Below are positions 53,977 to 63,257 of a DNA stretch of 64,000 bases, one piece after another. The stretch's first letter is position 1, and every line of letters begins with the position of its first letter. This stretch comes from CBDCFT01 sp965216365 (GTDB lineage: Bacteria > Pseudomonadota > Gammaproteobacteria > Arenicellales > CBDCFT01). The notes below the pieces were generated by a model. It was not told where the DNA came from. It searched no databases and was given only the letters and a program-made list of their open reading frames with translations. A program made the translations under genes and the position numbers. The stretch covers positions 1-64,000 of the forward strand of contig CBDCFT010000079.1 in the NCBI GenBank assembly GCA_965216365.1. The letters run 5' to 3'.

Positions 53977-55959
53977 TCATTTGGATTGAACAATTTTTTG
54001 GCCAACGTCACTAACTAGATCGCTTGGTAGTAGCCAAACCATTGGGCCAATCTGCATACGGCGTAAACGCTGTAACGGAACCCATCGGTAGCGCTGGCGA
54101 ATGGGAAAATAAAGTCGAAAATCGTCATCGTCGCGCGCAATAACCACTGCGATATCGCCAGCAGCCAGTTTGATTAAACCAGTCATGGAATAACGTAACG
54201 CCGGACGAGCGTCATCTAAATTTCCAGTCTGCGGCTTAAGACCGTGGCCTTGAGCCCATACTCTTAAACCTTCCGCTGATACCGGAAACGGTTCGCGGGT
54301 CTGAAGGAAACCATATCGACGATGCACATAGGTAAGCGCGGCACTGAGTTCGTCGGTTCCAATTACCTCGTGGTTATTAGCTGCTGGGCGCCACTGTGTA
54401 GAAAATTCGGCTGTGTAACGCTGGGCTATGTCGTCGTATTGCCATTTATTAACTATCAAGACTACAAGTAACACGCCGATACAAGCCGTGATAGAGTGAT
54501 AGAACGAATGCGGTTTTGTGGTGTTATAAACAGCAGGGGAATGCGATCTTGAAAACAAGTGCGCACCAAACATCAAACCTATCGCTGCTATAACGAATAG
54601 TATATCGATCTGATTCCCGTATTGGGTATAAACAGTGAGCTTGTTCGGTATTTGGATGGATCCTAAGGCAACGTGTATTGCAAACAATGGTACGGATGCC
54701 TGGACTGCGCCGGTCGGGGTAATGATCGCGGAAATACCACCGTTGGCCGAACGGGCGACGGTAACACCGTTTTCAATAGCGCGCATTCGGGCTAGTGAAA
54801 GATTTGTGCTATGTAAATACGATGGCCATTCAAATGCATCGTTAGTTAACACCGTTAACCATTTTGCGCCTTGTTTAACTAGGGAGCGGGCAAGATCTGG
54901 AAATGACGACTCATAACATATTAACGCGCCAAATGCCGGCGCCGCGTCTGGTTTGGTGTTTTTGTGTATGATCAGACGATCACTGGAAGTGATGTCGCGT
55001 TCAGCGAACGGTACAGTGCGGGTTTTCTGGCTATGGCTTATTGATTCACCGTGTTTCCCCAGAACAAGAGTTTCGCTAGTAAGATCATTTTGGGAAGACA
55101 GGGCGTAGGTGTGAACAATGTTGGTAACTTGCTTTTTAAGTGATAGCGTATCGTTGTCCACCGCGAGGCGAATTGCGGGGTTGGACGATTCCGGCCACAC
55201 CACCATCAGATCATTTCTTGCGGGAATTTGTTCGAGTTTTTTCTGTAGATCACGGTGTTGCTCGACTATGATTTCAAGTCCCCCGGGATCAGCAGCGTCA
55301 CGCAACAGTATCGGAGATAAACTAGTTTGTGCCACCGCAACGGACGTTGTCGTGACGGTGGACGCCTCAAGGTCATTTATTCTATGCGCGCCAAATCCAT
55401 ACACGATCAACCCTACCATCGCACACACGAGTCCGTATCCAACCGCGAGACACCACCGACGTAAGCGCGTAAAACGCAAGGACAGAAAAAATGCCGTTTG
55501 TACAAATAGTAAAAACGTCGTTACCAGCCATGGGCCACCTAAACTCGCAAGCTGTAGTGGAACTAATGAATCATCGAGAGTAAGTGCAAACTCGAACGGT
55601 AAACCTATATGATTGACAGTTTGTTCGCCTGCGGCCCATATTAACGGACATAATAAAACCCATAAGTGACCACGCACGGCCATAAGTCGAGCGGTTACGT
55701 AACCACATACGGCGAACAGAAATGTGCACAAGACGATACACAGGGCATATAGCTGCCAACCTTCGGCGTAAGCTCCCAAATAGGCGTAAGCACCCACCGC
55801 GGCCCCGAGTAGCGCAGCTTCTAACATGGCTAGTTTGAGTCTGGACTGAAAGTGTTCCAGACAAAACAACAGCGGGAGAAAAAACAAGTACGCGGCTGTA
55901 CCCACCGAAAACGGCGGCAACGCCAATACTAACAGGATGAAACTTGGGAGGGCGTACAA
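53977..55959 (-). CDS. Apolipoprotein N-acyltransferase-like protein with C39-like C-terminal domain
   Basis: A 660-aa membrane protein, about 150 aa longer than usual Lnt. Residues 1-195 hold six membrane segments; the nitrilase domain follows with the triad E257 (VVWPESSNP), K312 (SQKTRTVPF) and C348 (LICYESSFP), and TNDAFEW. A further membrane segment lies near 495. Residues about 536-650 form an extra domain (ELSAALTYVHRRYG to PMVWLLP) with the pattern of C39-like domains of type I secretion ATPases but without catalytic Cys and His. It lies in the Tad locus between the caspase and TadD-like genes. Confidence 0.8.
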   Translation of the reverse strand: MYALPSFILLVLALPPFSVGTAAYLFFLPLLFCLEHFQSRLKLAMLEAALLGAAVGAYAYLGAYAEGWQLYALCIVLCTFLFAVCGYVTARLMAVRGHLWVLLCPLIWAAGEQTVNHIGLPFEFALTLDDSLVPLQLASLGGPWLVTTFLLFVQTAFFLSLRFTRLRRWCLAVGYGLVCAMVGLIVYGFGAHRINDLEASTVTTTSVAVAQTSLSPILLRDAADPGGLEIIVEQHRDLQKKLEQIPARNDLMVVWPESSNPAIRLAVDNDTLSLKKQVTNIVHTYALSSQNDLTSETLVLGKHGESISHSQKTRTVPFAERDITSSDRLIIHKNTKPDAAPAFGALICYESSFPDLARSLVKQGAKWLTVLTNDAFEWPSYLHSTNLSLARMRAIENGVTVARSANGGISAIITPTGAVQASVPLFAIHVALGSIQIPNKLTVYTQYGNQIDILFVIAAIGLMFGAHLFSRSHSPAVYNTTKPHSFYHSITACIGVLLVVLIVNKWQYDDIAQRYTAEFSTQWRPAANNHEVIGTDELSAALTYVHRRYGFLQTREPFPVSAEGLRVWAQGHGLKPQTGNLDDARPALRYSMTGLIKLAAGDIAVVIARDDDDFRLYFPIRQRYRWVPLQRLRRMQIGPMVWLLPSDLVSDVGQKIVQSK

Positions 55960-55990
55960 GTAGGTTTCCCGTCACAGTTTAATTCCGTGT

Positions 55991-56437
55991 CTAATTGCTT
56001 AAACCATCGAGTTGTTGAATCAGGTTGTGTGCTACACGTCGCTGATCGTCTGAGGACTCGAGGCGCGTAAAATGTTGTAAACCTTCATAGGCGCGTTGCA
56101 AATAAACCATCGAAAGATTGTAAGTAGCTCTACTGTGACGGGGATTTTTCTGTAAAACCTGTCGAAAATATTGTTCTGCACTATCAAGATTCCCCGCACG
56201 GTAAGCAGTTGCCCCGTGTTGGAATACGTCTTCCAAATTTTCTGTGTGCGATTTAATCCCGTCCATATTCACACTCTTTGAATCTGCAGTCAGCGTTTGT
56301 CGGGAATAATTTGTCATAGGTTCCCAGTCGTCTCGTTGTGTGTTGTAAGCGTTACCGGTGGTGGCACAGCCTGTAGCAATCAGCAATGGCGTTATTGATA
56401 ACACCCGAAGGATAGCGGTTAGTTTAATGGTTGGCAT
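55991..56437 (-). CDS. TadD-like TPR lipoprotein
   Basis: A 148-aa lipoprotein. The ATG at 56437 gives MPTIKLTAILRVLSITPLLI and then the lipobox IATGC; the longer upstream frame (to 56584) lies inside DUF192 and is not used. Residues about 70-115 form one clear TPR (AYRAGNLDSAEQYFRQVLQK then NPRHSRATYNLSMVYLQRA). TadD proteins are TPR lipoproteins that help pilotin-like assembly of the Tad secretin; this one is short. It overlaps the DUF192 gene by 14 bp. Confidence 0.78.
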   Translation of the reverse strand: MPTIKLTAILRVLSITPLLIATGCATTGNAYNTQRDDWEPMTNYSRQTLTADSKSVNMDGIKSHTENLEDVFQHGATAYRAGNLDSAEQYFRQVLQKNPRHSRATYNLSMVYLQRAYEGLQHFTRLESSDDQRRVAHNLIQQLDGLSN

Positions 56438-56813
56438 TGCTTGATCCTCTCGGTTGAATAAACAATTCATCGTCTTTCTGCACCCCCATTTGTGCGATAC
56501 GCCCAGCGGCGAACTCAACGGTTGAACAGGTATCGGATGGCGCACATTTGACACGCCACGGTTTGACCTCTTCAGCAAGCGCAAGCACAGTTAAATTCTC
56601 ATCCAAAAACAACACGTCGATTGGAAAGCGCATACCAAAAGTGTGTACGCTTCCGCCAGGCCGAAACCATAAGGCGTGACTGCCGGACAATTTACGTTTA
56701 CCAAGCAACCCACGCGCTCGGTGTAGAAAAGAAAACGCACCTACCATGCGGTCGGATATCACCAAGCCATCAACGCGAAACAGGGTAAACAATTGGCCTG
56801 AGCGCAGTAGCAC
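56424..56813 (-). CDS. DUF192 protein
   Basis: A 129-aa protein of the DUF192 family. The conserved core is ARGLLGKRKLSGSHALWFRP, HTFGMRFPIDVLFLDE and VKPWRVKCAPSDTCSTVEFA. The start is GTG 56813, just 5 bp past the TadC stop. Family members are small beta-rich proteins of unknown role. Its tight packing inside the Tad operon and overlap with the TadD-like gene suggest a link to this pilus. Confidence 0.85.
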   Translation of the reverse strand: MLLRSGQLFTLFRVDGLVISDRMVGAFSFLHRARGLLGKRKLSGSHALWFRPGGSVHTFGMRFPIDVLFLDENLTVLALAEEVKPWRVKCAPSDTCSTVEFAAGRIAQMGVQKDDELFIQPRGSSNANH

Positions 56814-56818
56814 GAAAA

Positions 56819-57724
56819 CTAAAACAAGCCGGAGTCGGCGATTTGACCATAGATCGGGAACCCGATAATCATAAAAGTAACTGGAAACAGAAATGCCACC
56901 AAAGGAAACAGCATTTTAACCGGTGCCTGATTAGCGAGTTTCTCGGCACGTTGAAAACGCTCGCGCCGGCGTTGTCGAGCTTGCTCATTCAATGAGGTTG
57001 TTAACGAACCACCGCTTTCGTCAGCTTGTGCGACAACCGCGACGAAGTTACTGACTGAGGCCAGACGTATACGCTTGGCTAGTCGTTCGAGACCGGCACT
57101 GCGGCTGACTCCGGTACGCACTTCGCGAATAAAACGCCCCAACTCCTGTTTAATCGCGCTGTCCGGTAGCCGCATGGTTGCTTGTTGTATGGCCGCTGGA
57201 AACGCAAGACCGGCCTTCATACTCAGCACCACAACATCGAGAAAAAACGGAAAATGTTTTTCAATCGATTGCTTTCGCCTTTTTGCAGCGTCACGTAGCC
57301 AGATATCGAGATAGAAATAACCAAGCGGCGGCAGGCATAAAAGAGGCAATATAAACTTAATATCGTACAAACTGTAAGTCAGTACAAAATAGATAGCTAA
57401 CAATCCGGCTAGTGTCGCGACTAACCATCGAACAACTTCGACCTCAGCTGGTGTAATGGCGTAAGATAACCCCGCTTCGTTAAGGCGGTCGGTCAATGAT
57501 TCATGTTTCTTTGATGTCATACGTTCATCGACATAATTAGTAAACCGCTTGAGTCCCCATCTGGACAGACGAAACAGTTTTGGCGCTTGATCGCGCCAGC
57601 TTTCGTCAACATCATGCGATGCTTCCGGCAGGATGCGTGGTATCAGAAGTGGTATACAGCTTGCGCTAGCAGCGGCAATGCTTGCCGCGGCAATAATCAG
57701 CAGTGAGAAGGTGTCATCAAACAT
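56819..57724 (-). CDS. tadC: Tad pilus inner-membrane protein TadC
   Basis: A 301-aa type II secretion F-domain protein. A membrane segment lies at the N-terminus (residues 8-28) and another pair near 110-145. The F-domain core has FFLDVVVLSMKAGLAFPAAI, GVSRSAGLERLAKRI and DESGGSLTTSLNEQA, and the C-terminal segment is KMLFPLVAFLFPVTFMIIG. It overlaps the tadB stop by 8 bp. With TadB it forms the membrane platform for the ATPase. Confidence 0.9.
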   Translation of the reverse strand: MFDDTFSLLIIAAASIAAASASCIPLLIPRILPEASHDVDESWRDQAPKLFRLSRWGLKRFTNYVDERMTSKKHESLTDRLNEAGLSYAITPAEVEVVRWLVATLAGLLAIYFVLTYSLYDIKFILPLLCLPPLGYFYLDIWLRDAAKRRKQSIEKHFPFFLDVVVLSMKAGLAFPAAIQQATMRLPDSAIKQELGRFIREVRTGVSRSAGLERLAKRIRLASVSNFVAVVAQADESGGSLTTSLNEQARQRRRERFQRAEKLANQAPVKMLFPLVAFLFPVTFMIIGFPIYGQIADSGLF

Positions 57725-58565
57725 CGATGTCTACTATTTTGCGAATCATGAAAATAGCCATGGTCATCATTATTGCGATGACACCTAATGTGATCCAACC
57801 GTGTATGTCGGTGAACAGCGGTTCAATTTTCTCTGGCTCTAGTATATATATTGCGACTCCCATGAGTACCGGCACAAGGGAGACTACCCAACCTTGTAGT
57901 TTGCCCATTGCTGTCAACGCTTGAATCTTGCCTTCTACTGACAGTTTCTCCGTTAAAGTTATCGCCAGTGACTCCAGTGTGTCGGCAAGGTTACCGCCCA
58001 CGCTACGGGAGATTTTAATGGCGCCATTCATGAGTTCAAGTTCGGGTCGATTTATGCGATCTTGCATATTATCCAGCGCCTCACCCAGCTCGCGCCCGAT
58101 TTGATACTCGGTTAATACCAGACTAAATTCCTGCGATAACGGTACCGGTTGCCAGGACGCGAGTTGCTCCAAACCTTTTGGTAAGTTAACGCCGGAACGC
58201 AGTGTCGATGAAAGTGCGTGTAAAGCATCCGGTAATTGATAGATAAACTGATCTGAGCGGCGTTTTTTTATCCACGTCAACGCGATACTGGGTAGAAACA
58301 AACCAGTAATAATTCCCGCTACCGCACCGGCAACACCCAAGGTAAAAAAAGCGAATGTCGCCAATACCACAGTAATCGCCAAACTAATAAAAAATAACAT
58401 CTTCAGGTCGGCGATGATGAAGCTCCGTTTAAGCCCAGGCTCCACTCGCTTAATAAAGTATTCGCGGTAGTTGTGTAAAAACTCCGAGATGAATCGAGCA
58501 CCGGCGATACATCCCAGCGCACCGGCCACAAAGAAAATTACTACAATGATTAGTGTCGTTTGCAT
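57717..58565 (-). CDS. tadB: Tad pilus inner-membrane protein TadB
   Basis: A 282-aa F-domain protein with membrane segments at residues 5-25, 58-105 and the C-terminal 220-275. The F-domain has QLPDALHALSSTLRSGVNLP, LTEYQIGRELGEALDNMQDR and ISRSVGGNLADTLESLA. It is paired with TadC. It starts 80 bp after the OmpA-like gene. Confidence 0.9.
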   Translation of the reverse strand: MQTTLIIVVIFFVAGALGCIAGARFISEFLHNYREYFIKRVEPGLKRSFIIADLKMLFFISLAITVVLATFAFFTLGVAGAVAGIITGLFLPSIALTWIKKRRSDQFIYQLPDALHALSSTLRSGVNLPKGLEQLASWQPVPLSQEFSLVLTEYQIGRELGEALDNMQDRINRPELELMNGAIKISRSVGGNLADTLESLAITLTEKLSVEGKIQALTAMGKLQGWVVSLVPVLMGVAIYILEPEKIEPLFTDIHGWITLGVIAIMMTMAIFMIRKIVDIDV

Positions 58566-58645
58566 TGCTCTAATAACTCACTAGATTCAAGCCTCGACTC
58601 AGTCACCGTAACATATGCGTGGAATGTAATGTTTAATGAAGGCGA

Positions 58646-59197
58646 TTATTTGAGCACGACTTTTTGTAGCGGTCTGAACATAGCTCGTCGGTTTATCGGT
58701 GCTTCAGGACTATCTTTTTCATATAAATCGCGCTCGCCTTTGCCAACGGCGAGTAGGCGTTTCGGTGCGATTCCGAAGTGTTCGACTAAGTAATTTTTGA
58801 TGGCATGAGCGCGCTTTTCCGATAACGCTTGATTGTAAGCGTCGCTACCAACGGCATCGGTGTGACCCTCGACAACTATAGATTTTCCCGACACGGCTTC
58901 AAGACCCATCATTTCACCGACCGATCCCAACATGGGTTCAGATTCGGGCAAGATTTCGGTTGAGTTAAACGCGAAGTTAATCATCATGCCAAACATTCCT
59001 GTCTGTCCTTCATTGTTTAAACCTTGAGAATCAATACCACGGTAGCGAGGTGGAAAAAGCAGTTGTGAGAGAATCTCCGGAGCGGGCGCCTCATGAAATA
59101 TCTGTGAAGTATCACTTGCCTGACTGAAGTTGGTCAGACCTATACTATTTGTGATCAAGACAAAAGCGATACACGATTTCTTAAGGGGATGGTTCAT
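58646..59197 (-). CDS. OmpA-family protein in the Tad locus
   Basis: A 183-aa exported protein: signal peptide residues 1-27, then a C-terminal OmpA/MotB domain with INFAFNSTEILPES, VVEGHTDAVGSDAYNQALSE and NRRAMFRPL. HTDAVG and the EKRAHAI segment are the peptidoglycan-binding signature. Such proteins often accompany Tad genes and may tie the machine to the cell wall. The order TadE-OmpA-TadB is conserved only in part. Confidence 0.87.
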   Translation of the reverse strand: MNHPLKKSCIAFVLITNSIGLTNFSQASDTSQIFHEAPAPEILSQLLFPPRYRGIDSQGLNNEGQTGMFGMMINFAFNSTEILPESEPMLGSVGEMMGLEAVSGKSIVVEGHTDAVGSDAYNQALSEKRAHAIKNYLVEHFGIAPKRLLAVGKGERDLYEKDSPEAPINRRAMFRPLQKVVLK

Positions 59198-59267
59198 TTT
59201 GTCCTCCTATTGCCGAATGATGAGATACAGATACTTATGTGTATCCGAATTCATAAAAAAGGTTCAT

Positions 59268-60200
59268 TTAAATAGGAGAAGCCGTAAGTCGACCCATGCA
59301 CTGTAGAAAATCAACTATAGCTGATCCACACGCTTTGCAATTGGAAGCTTGATCTTTTAGGCCGTTTGGTACCGATCCTCGTCGTCCAACAATTTTCCCT
59401 GAGAGTAATGCAAAAGCGCATCTGCGGCACGTGTTTGCTGATTTGATGTTCTTTCTTTCAGCTTCTAATAAGCATCTTGCCGTTTCTTCATCTCCCGGGG
59501 AAATCTGCCATTCACATAGCCTGCCTTCTTCGGCCTCTTTATGTGGGAGAACCGTAGAGCTATTTCGCAGTGGTGATTGTGCTTTGACCGTGGCGGATGC
59601 GATGACTGGTAACCGATTTTTTTCCAACAAAGTTTTTTGGAATTCATCATCGAAGTTTTCCGCAGCCAGCAATCCTTTTGTTATGAGGGAGTCAACAATA
59701 GGGACTCTAAATGGTACACGATAGGTTACATAGAGTTTCAGCGAGTTTGCATCCTGGATGTTGGTACTGCTATTTTGCCCGACTACCTACGTGAAACGAC
59801 GAAGTTTATCGTTTTGATTCTCCATAAATTCATTATTAAGAAGGAACTCGAAATCGATAAAAGCTTCTGAAGTCGGATTGATTATTGAAACACAGGAATT
59901 AGACAACACTTCCGAGAACGCCATGTCACCCAGAGTTAACTCTGCTTCATCGAGATTTTTTGGTGGAGAAAAGATAGGCAACAATCCTTTAACGAGACCC
60001 AACCTAATTTCGCCAGGTTCCGCACCGTAAATCGCTCCAGCGCGAGCTGCCTGCAACATCACATGATTAAGAGTTGCTTTGGCCTCAAATAACAAACCGA
60101 GTTGAATAGCGCCGCCAATTATGATTCCCAATACCGGTAATGCAATAATTGTCGCAGCCATGGCCGCACCTTGTTGAGCGCGCTTTAAGTGACCGAGCAT
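59268..60200 (-). CDS. TadE-like minor pilin with in-frame stop
   Basis: A TadE-like protein with the N-terminal GAAMAATIIALPVLGIIIGG membrane helix (residues 8-30) and a periplasmic part. The same frame continues past a TAG at 59787-59789 for about 170 more codons (LKLYVTYRVPFRVPIVDSL to QCMGRLTASPI) with seven cysteines in CxxC-like pairs (CRRC, CKAC). The amber codon is either a substitution error or a true nonsense mutation. The ATG at 60200 overlaps the tadA stop by 16 bp; this is a better start than 60245. Without the stop it would have 310 aa, long for TadE. Confidence 0.75.
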
Positions 60201-61942
60201 TGTGTCGACAGCTCTTGCTTGCTCGCAGTGTTTGCAGGGTTCCACGCGCCGTTAAATATGTCGCGTTCCATGGTGACGCCGGCACGCTCCAGTTCGGTAT
60301 AAAAACGTGGCGCGCACTCAAGCCCCCGATATTCACCTTGAACCTCGCCATTGGGGCCAATACCGCGTTGTCTAAACTCAAATAATTTTTGTAACAGGAT
60401 GACGTCACCTTCCATACCATCCACTTCGACAATATCGGTTACACGGCGCTTTCCATCCTTGAAGCGGGATTGTTGTACCACGATATTGATTGCCGATGAC
60501 ATTTGTTCCCGTATCGCCCGCACGGGTAAATCCATACCGGACATCAACACCATAACTTCAAGTCGCGACAACAAGTCGCGGGCCGAGTTTGCATGTCCGG
60601 TAGTTAACGAACCATCATGGCCGGTGTTCATCGCCTGCAACATATCCAGTGCTTCGCCGCCACGACACTCGCCTACAATAATGCGATCAGGTCGCATTCG
60701 CAGTGCATTACGTACTAAATCGCGGATCGTTACCTGGCCTTTACCCTCGACATTGGCTGGACGTGCTTCCAGCGAAATAACGTGTTGCTGATTAAGTTTA
60801 AGTTCAGCAGCATCTTCTATAGAGACAATACGTTCATCGTCTGGTATGAAGTCTGATAGTGCGTTTAGAAACGTTGTCTTACCCGAACCCGTGCCACCTG
60901 AGATCACGATATTGCGTCGTTGTGCGACACAAATTTGCAAAAACTCCGCCATTTGCGGACTTAGCGAGCCGATCTCGATCAAACGTTGCATGTCAAAGCG
61001 CTTTTTTGCAAACTTACGGATTGTAATGGTCGGACCAATCAGCGAAAGTGGCGGAATAATGGCATTGACGCGCGAGCCATCAGCAAGACGTGCGTCGACC
61101 ATAGGCGCGCCCTCATCAATACGTCGCCCCAACGGAGTAACAATACGTTCTATAGCGCTCATTAACGAACGATCATTGATAAAACGGACAGCGGCTTGTT
61201 TAAGACGGCCGTCGCGTTCGACATACACGTTTTCTGGGCCGTTCACCATTACTTCGGTTATTGTGTCGTCTGCCAATAGTGGTTCAATAGGACCCAGCCC
61301 AATGGCTTCAGCCACGACTTCATCAACCAGCTTACGTGTGTCCACGCCATCCGGAATTTTGACCGTCCCTTTTTGCACAATTTGTTCGGCCATACGGTGC
61401 GTTTCAACGCGCAACTCTTTAGCGTTCATTTCGCTGATTACATTTCGTTTATATAAATCGAGTTGCAGTTGAACCTGTTCCTGAATTTCTTTGCGTACTG
61501 GGGTCAGTTCAGCGTATCGAACCGCTTCTTCTGGATCTTCAGATATAATCGCCGTGGGCTTCCTGGTTAGTTGTGAGATGACCGTTGGGTGTTTACCTGT
61601 ACGATCATTTTCTCCGACCTCTCTGATTTGTTTTTTTTGAATTGGATCGATTAAAGAATCGGTTATTTCCACCATACTGCTGCCAATGCGAAACACATCG
61701 CCCCGTTGCAGCGGATCGTGCATGTCAACGCGAACATCACCCAGATAGATAGCGTGATCAACGCTAATCGGCCGTAATACCTGTTTATCAGGGGTGATTT
61801 CAAAGGTAGCATGATGACGAGCAATCGATTTGTCCGGCACGCGAATATCGCAACTGAAGCCGCGTCCAAACGTATATCGACCAAGATCCAAATGATAATT
61901 TTGCGGCTTTTTATTGGGCGTCGTAACTGAAATATCAAGCAT
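60185..61942 (-). CDS. tadA: Tad pilus ATPase TadA/CpaF with N-terminal FHA domain
   Basis: A 585-aa ATPase of the CpaF/TadA family. Residues 20-90 form an FHA domain (LGRYTFGRGFSCDIRVPDKS, then IARHHATFEI, with the phosphothreonine-binding Arg and Ser-x-x-His). Residues about 150-560 hold the ATPase: Walker A GGTGSGKTT (349-357), RIVSIEDAAELKL, RIIVGECRGGEALDML with the His/Asp boxes, and GSLTTGHANSARDLLSRLE. The true start is the ATG at 61942, 5 bp after the rcpA stop; a longer frame to 62002 lies inside rcpA. It powers pilus assembly. Confidence 0.93.
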   Translation of the reverse strand: MLDISVTTPNKKPQNYHLDLGRYTFGRGFSCDIRVPDKSIARHHATFEITPDKQVLRPISVDHAIYLGDVRVDMHDPLQRGDVFRIGSSMVEITDSLIDPIQKKQIREVGENDRTGKHPTVISQLTRKPTAIISEDPEEAVRYAELTPVRKEIQEQVQLQLDLYKRNVISEMNAKELRVETHRMAEQIVQKGTVKIPDGVDTRKLVDEVVAEAIGLGPIEPLLADDTITEVMVNGPENVYVERDGRLKQAAVRFINDRSLMSAIERIVTPLGRRIDEGAPMVDARLADGSRVNAIIPPLSLIGPTITIRKFAKKRFDMQRLIEIGSLSPQMAEFLQICVAQRRNIVISGGTGSGKTTFLNALSDFIPDDERIVSIEDAAELKLNQQHVISLEARPANVEGKGQVTIRDLVRNALRMRPDRIIVGECRGGEALDMLQAMNTGHDGSLTTGHANSARDLLSRLEVMVLMSGMDLPVRAIREQMSSAINIVVQQSRFKDGKRRVTDIVEVDGMEGDVILLQKLFEFRQRGIGPNGEVQGEYRGLECAPRFYTELERAGVTMERDIFNGAWNPANTASKQELSTQCSVT

Positions 61943-61946
61943 GGGA

Positions 61947-63257
61947 TTAATCCAAAATATGAAACTTAACGTCTTTCGCCGACTCGGTTGCAAGACGATC
62001 AAAATTCTCTTGATAGTCTTGATTCCGCGGTGAGTCGCTATCTATTATTTGGGGTGTGATCAACACTACCAACTCAGTTTGTTGATTACGGAATTGACGC
62101 GACTTAAATAATTCACCTAGTATGGGTATTTGGCCTAGTAAGGGTACTTTCTCGACGTTTTTAGCGTCTTCCGAACTCACTAATCCGGCGATCACCATTG
62201 TTTGTCCTTCTGGCACATTCATTTGCGTGTTGGTTTTTCGTGTGGAAAAACCCGGAATTCCCAGTACTTGAATGGCTGGATTGACAGAGCTCACTTCCAC
62301 GTTTAAATCGGTGCGAATGAATCGATCACGATCCGCCAGAGGGGCAAATTTAAGAATAATGCCGAATTCTTTGAATTCGACTGTAGTAGTGCCGTCATCG
62401 TCACGTACCGGAATGGGTACTTCACCGCCGACTAAAAAATCAGCATTGCCGCCACTCACGCAAGCCAGAGTGGGTTCTGCTAACAAACGTGCGTCACCGT
62501 TTTCCACTAACAAGTTAATGGTGGACCCTAAGCTGGTAGATATACCGGAGAATTGTTGTGTGCCCGCGTTAAGCGGTAGCTCAGCTGCGGCACCAGCGGG
62601 CGAATCGGTGATGCGGAAAAACGGATTGGTTTTGAAGTCCGAGAGATAGCCGAAAATTGGGCCGTTGATAAAGTTGTCCCATGAAATACCCAGTTCCTTT
62701 AGTGCGGTACGGCGCACTTCAAGCAAACGTGCTTGCATTAAGATAGTCGGTTTGTGCTCGAACACAGGTGACTCAACGTATGAATAAACGGTTGGATAGC
62801 GATCTGTAATGGCCTGAATTCGTGCTATGTCGTGTTCTTTTGCCGCTTGTCCCTGGATGACCACCGTTTTGCCCAAACTACTTACGTCGATACCGTCAAT
62901 ACCTGCTAGTAGTTTTTTAATATCTTTCTCAGATACGTATTCGATTTCGCCGTGGACTTGCACTAAATAACGAATTGGCTCGTCGCCTTTAGTCCATAAA
63001 CGCAGGTCGGTGACACCGGCTTTACGCGCGATCAACAACACCTCATCGTTTTCTTTTAAGACTCTCACTTCAAGTAATTCGCCGTCACCGACCGCTACAC
63101 GGGTAACACCTGTGTAACCGAGTAACAGCGATTGGCCTTCCGCCACTGTTAATACATCCTCCGGCGGAGGGGACGTGATCGCGTAAGTGTTGCTCGCTAT
63201 CAGAAGCACTACAAGAATCGCAAAGCGATAAACGGAATTAACTTTATATTTGATCAT
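61947..63257 (-). CDS. rcpA: Tad pilus secretin RcpA/CpaC
   Basis: A 436-aa outer-membrane secretin. A signal peptide (residues 1-26, ending TYA) is followed by the pilus-secretin N-terminal domain (LTVAEGQSLLLGYTGVTRVA), a BON-like domain (LAGIDGIDVSSLGKTVVIQG) and the secretin core (ARLLAEPTLACVSGGNADFLVGGEVPIP, QTMVIAGLVSSEDAKN, PILGELFKSR and TELVVLITP). It overlaps cpaB by four bases (ATGA). Confidence 0.93.
   Translation of the reverse strand: MIKYKVNSVYRFAILVVLLIASNTYAITSPPPEDVLTVAEGQSLLLGYTGVTRVAVGDGELLEVRVLKENDEVLLIARKAGVTDLRLWTKGDEPIRYLVQVHGEIEYVSEKDIKKLLAGIDGIDVSSLGKTVVIQGQAAKEHDIARIQAITDRYPTVYSYVESPVFEHKPTILMQARLLEVRRTALKELGISWDNFINGPIFGYLSDFKTNPFFRITDSPAGAAAELPLNAGTQQFSGISTSLGSTINLLVENGDARLLAEPTLACVSGGNADFLVGGEVPIPVRDDDGTTTVEFKEFGIILKFAPLADRDRFIRTDLNVEVSSVNPAIQVLGIPGFSTRKTNTQMNVPEGQTMVIAGLVSSEDAKNVEKVPLLGQIPILGELFKSRQFRNQQTELVVLITPQIIDSDSPRNQDYQENFDRLATESAKDVKFHILD

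Noticed and set aside
61947..62002. Longer start of tadA
   Set aside because: The first 20 residues would lie inside rcpA; the FHA domain begins properly from the ATG at 61942.
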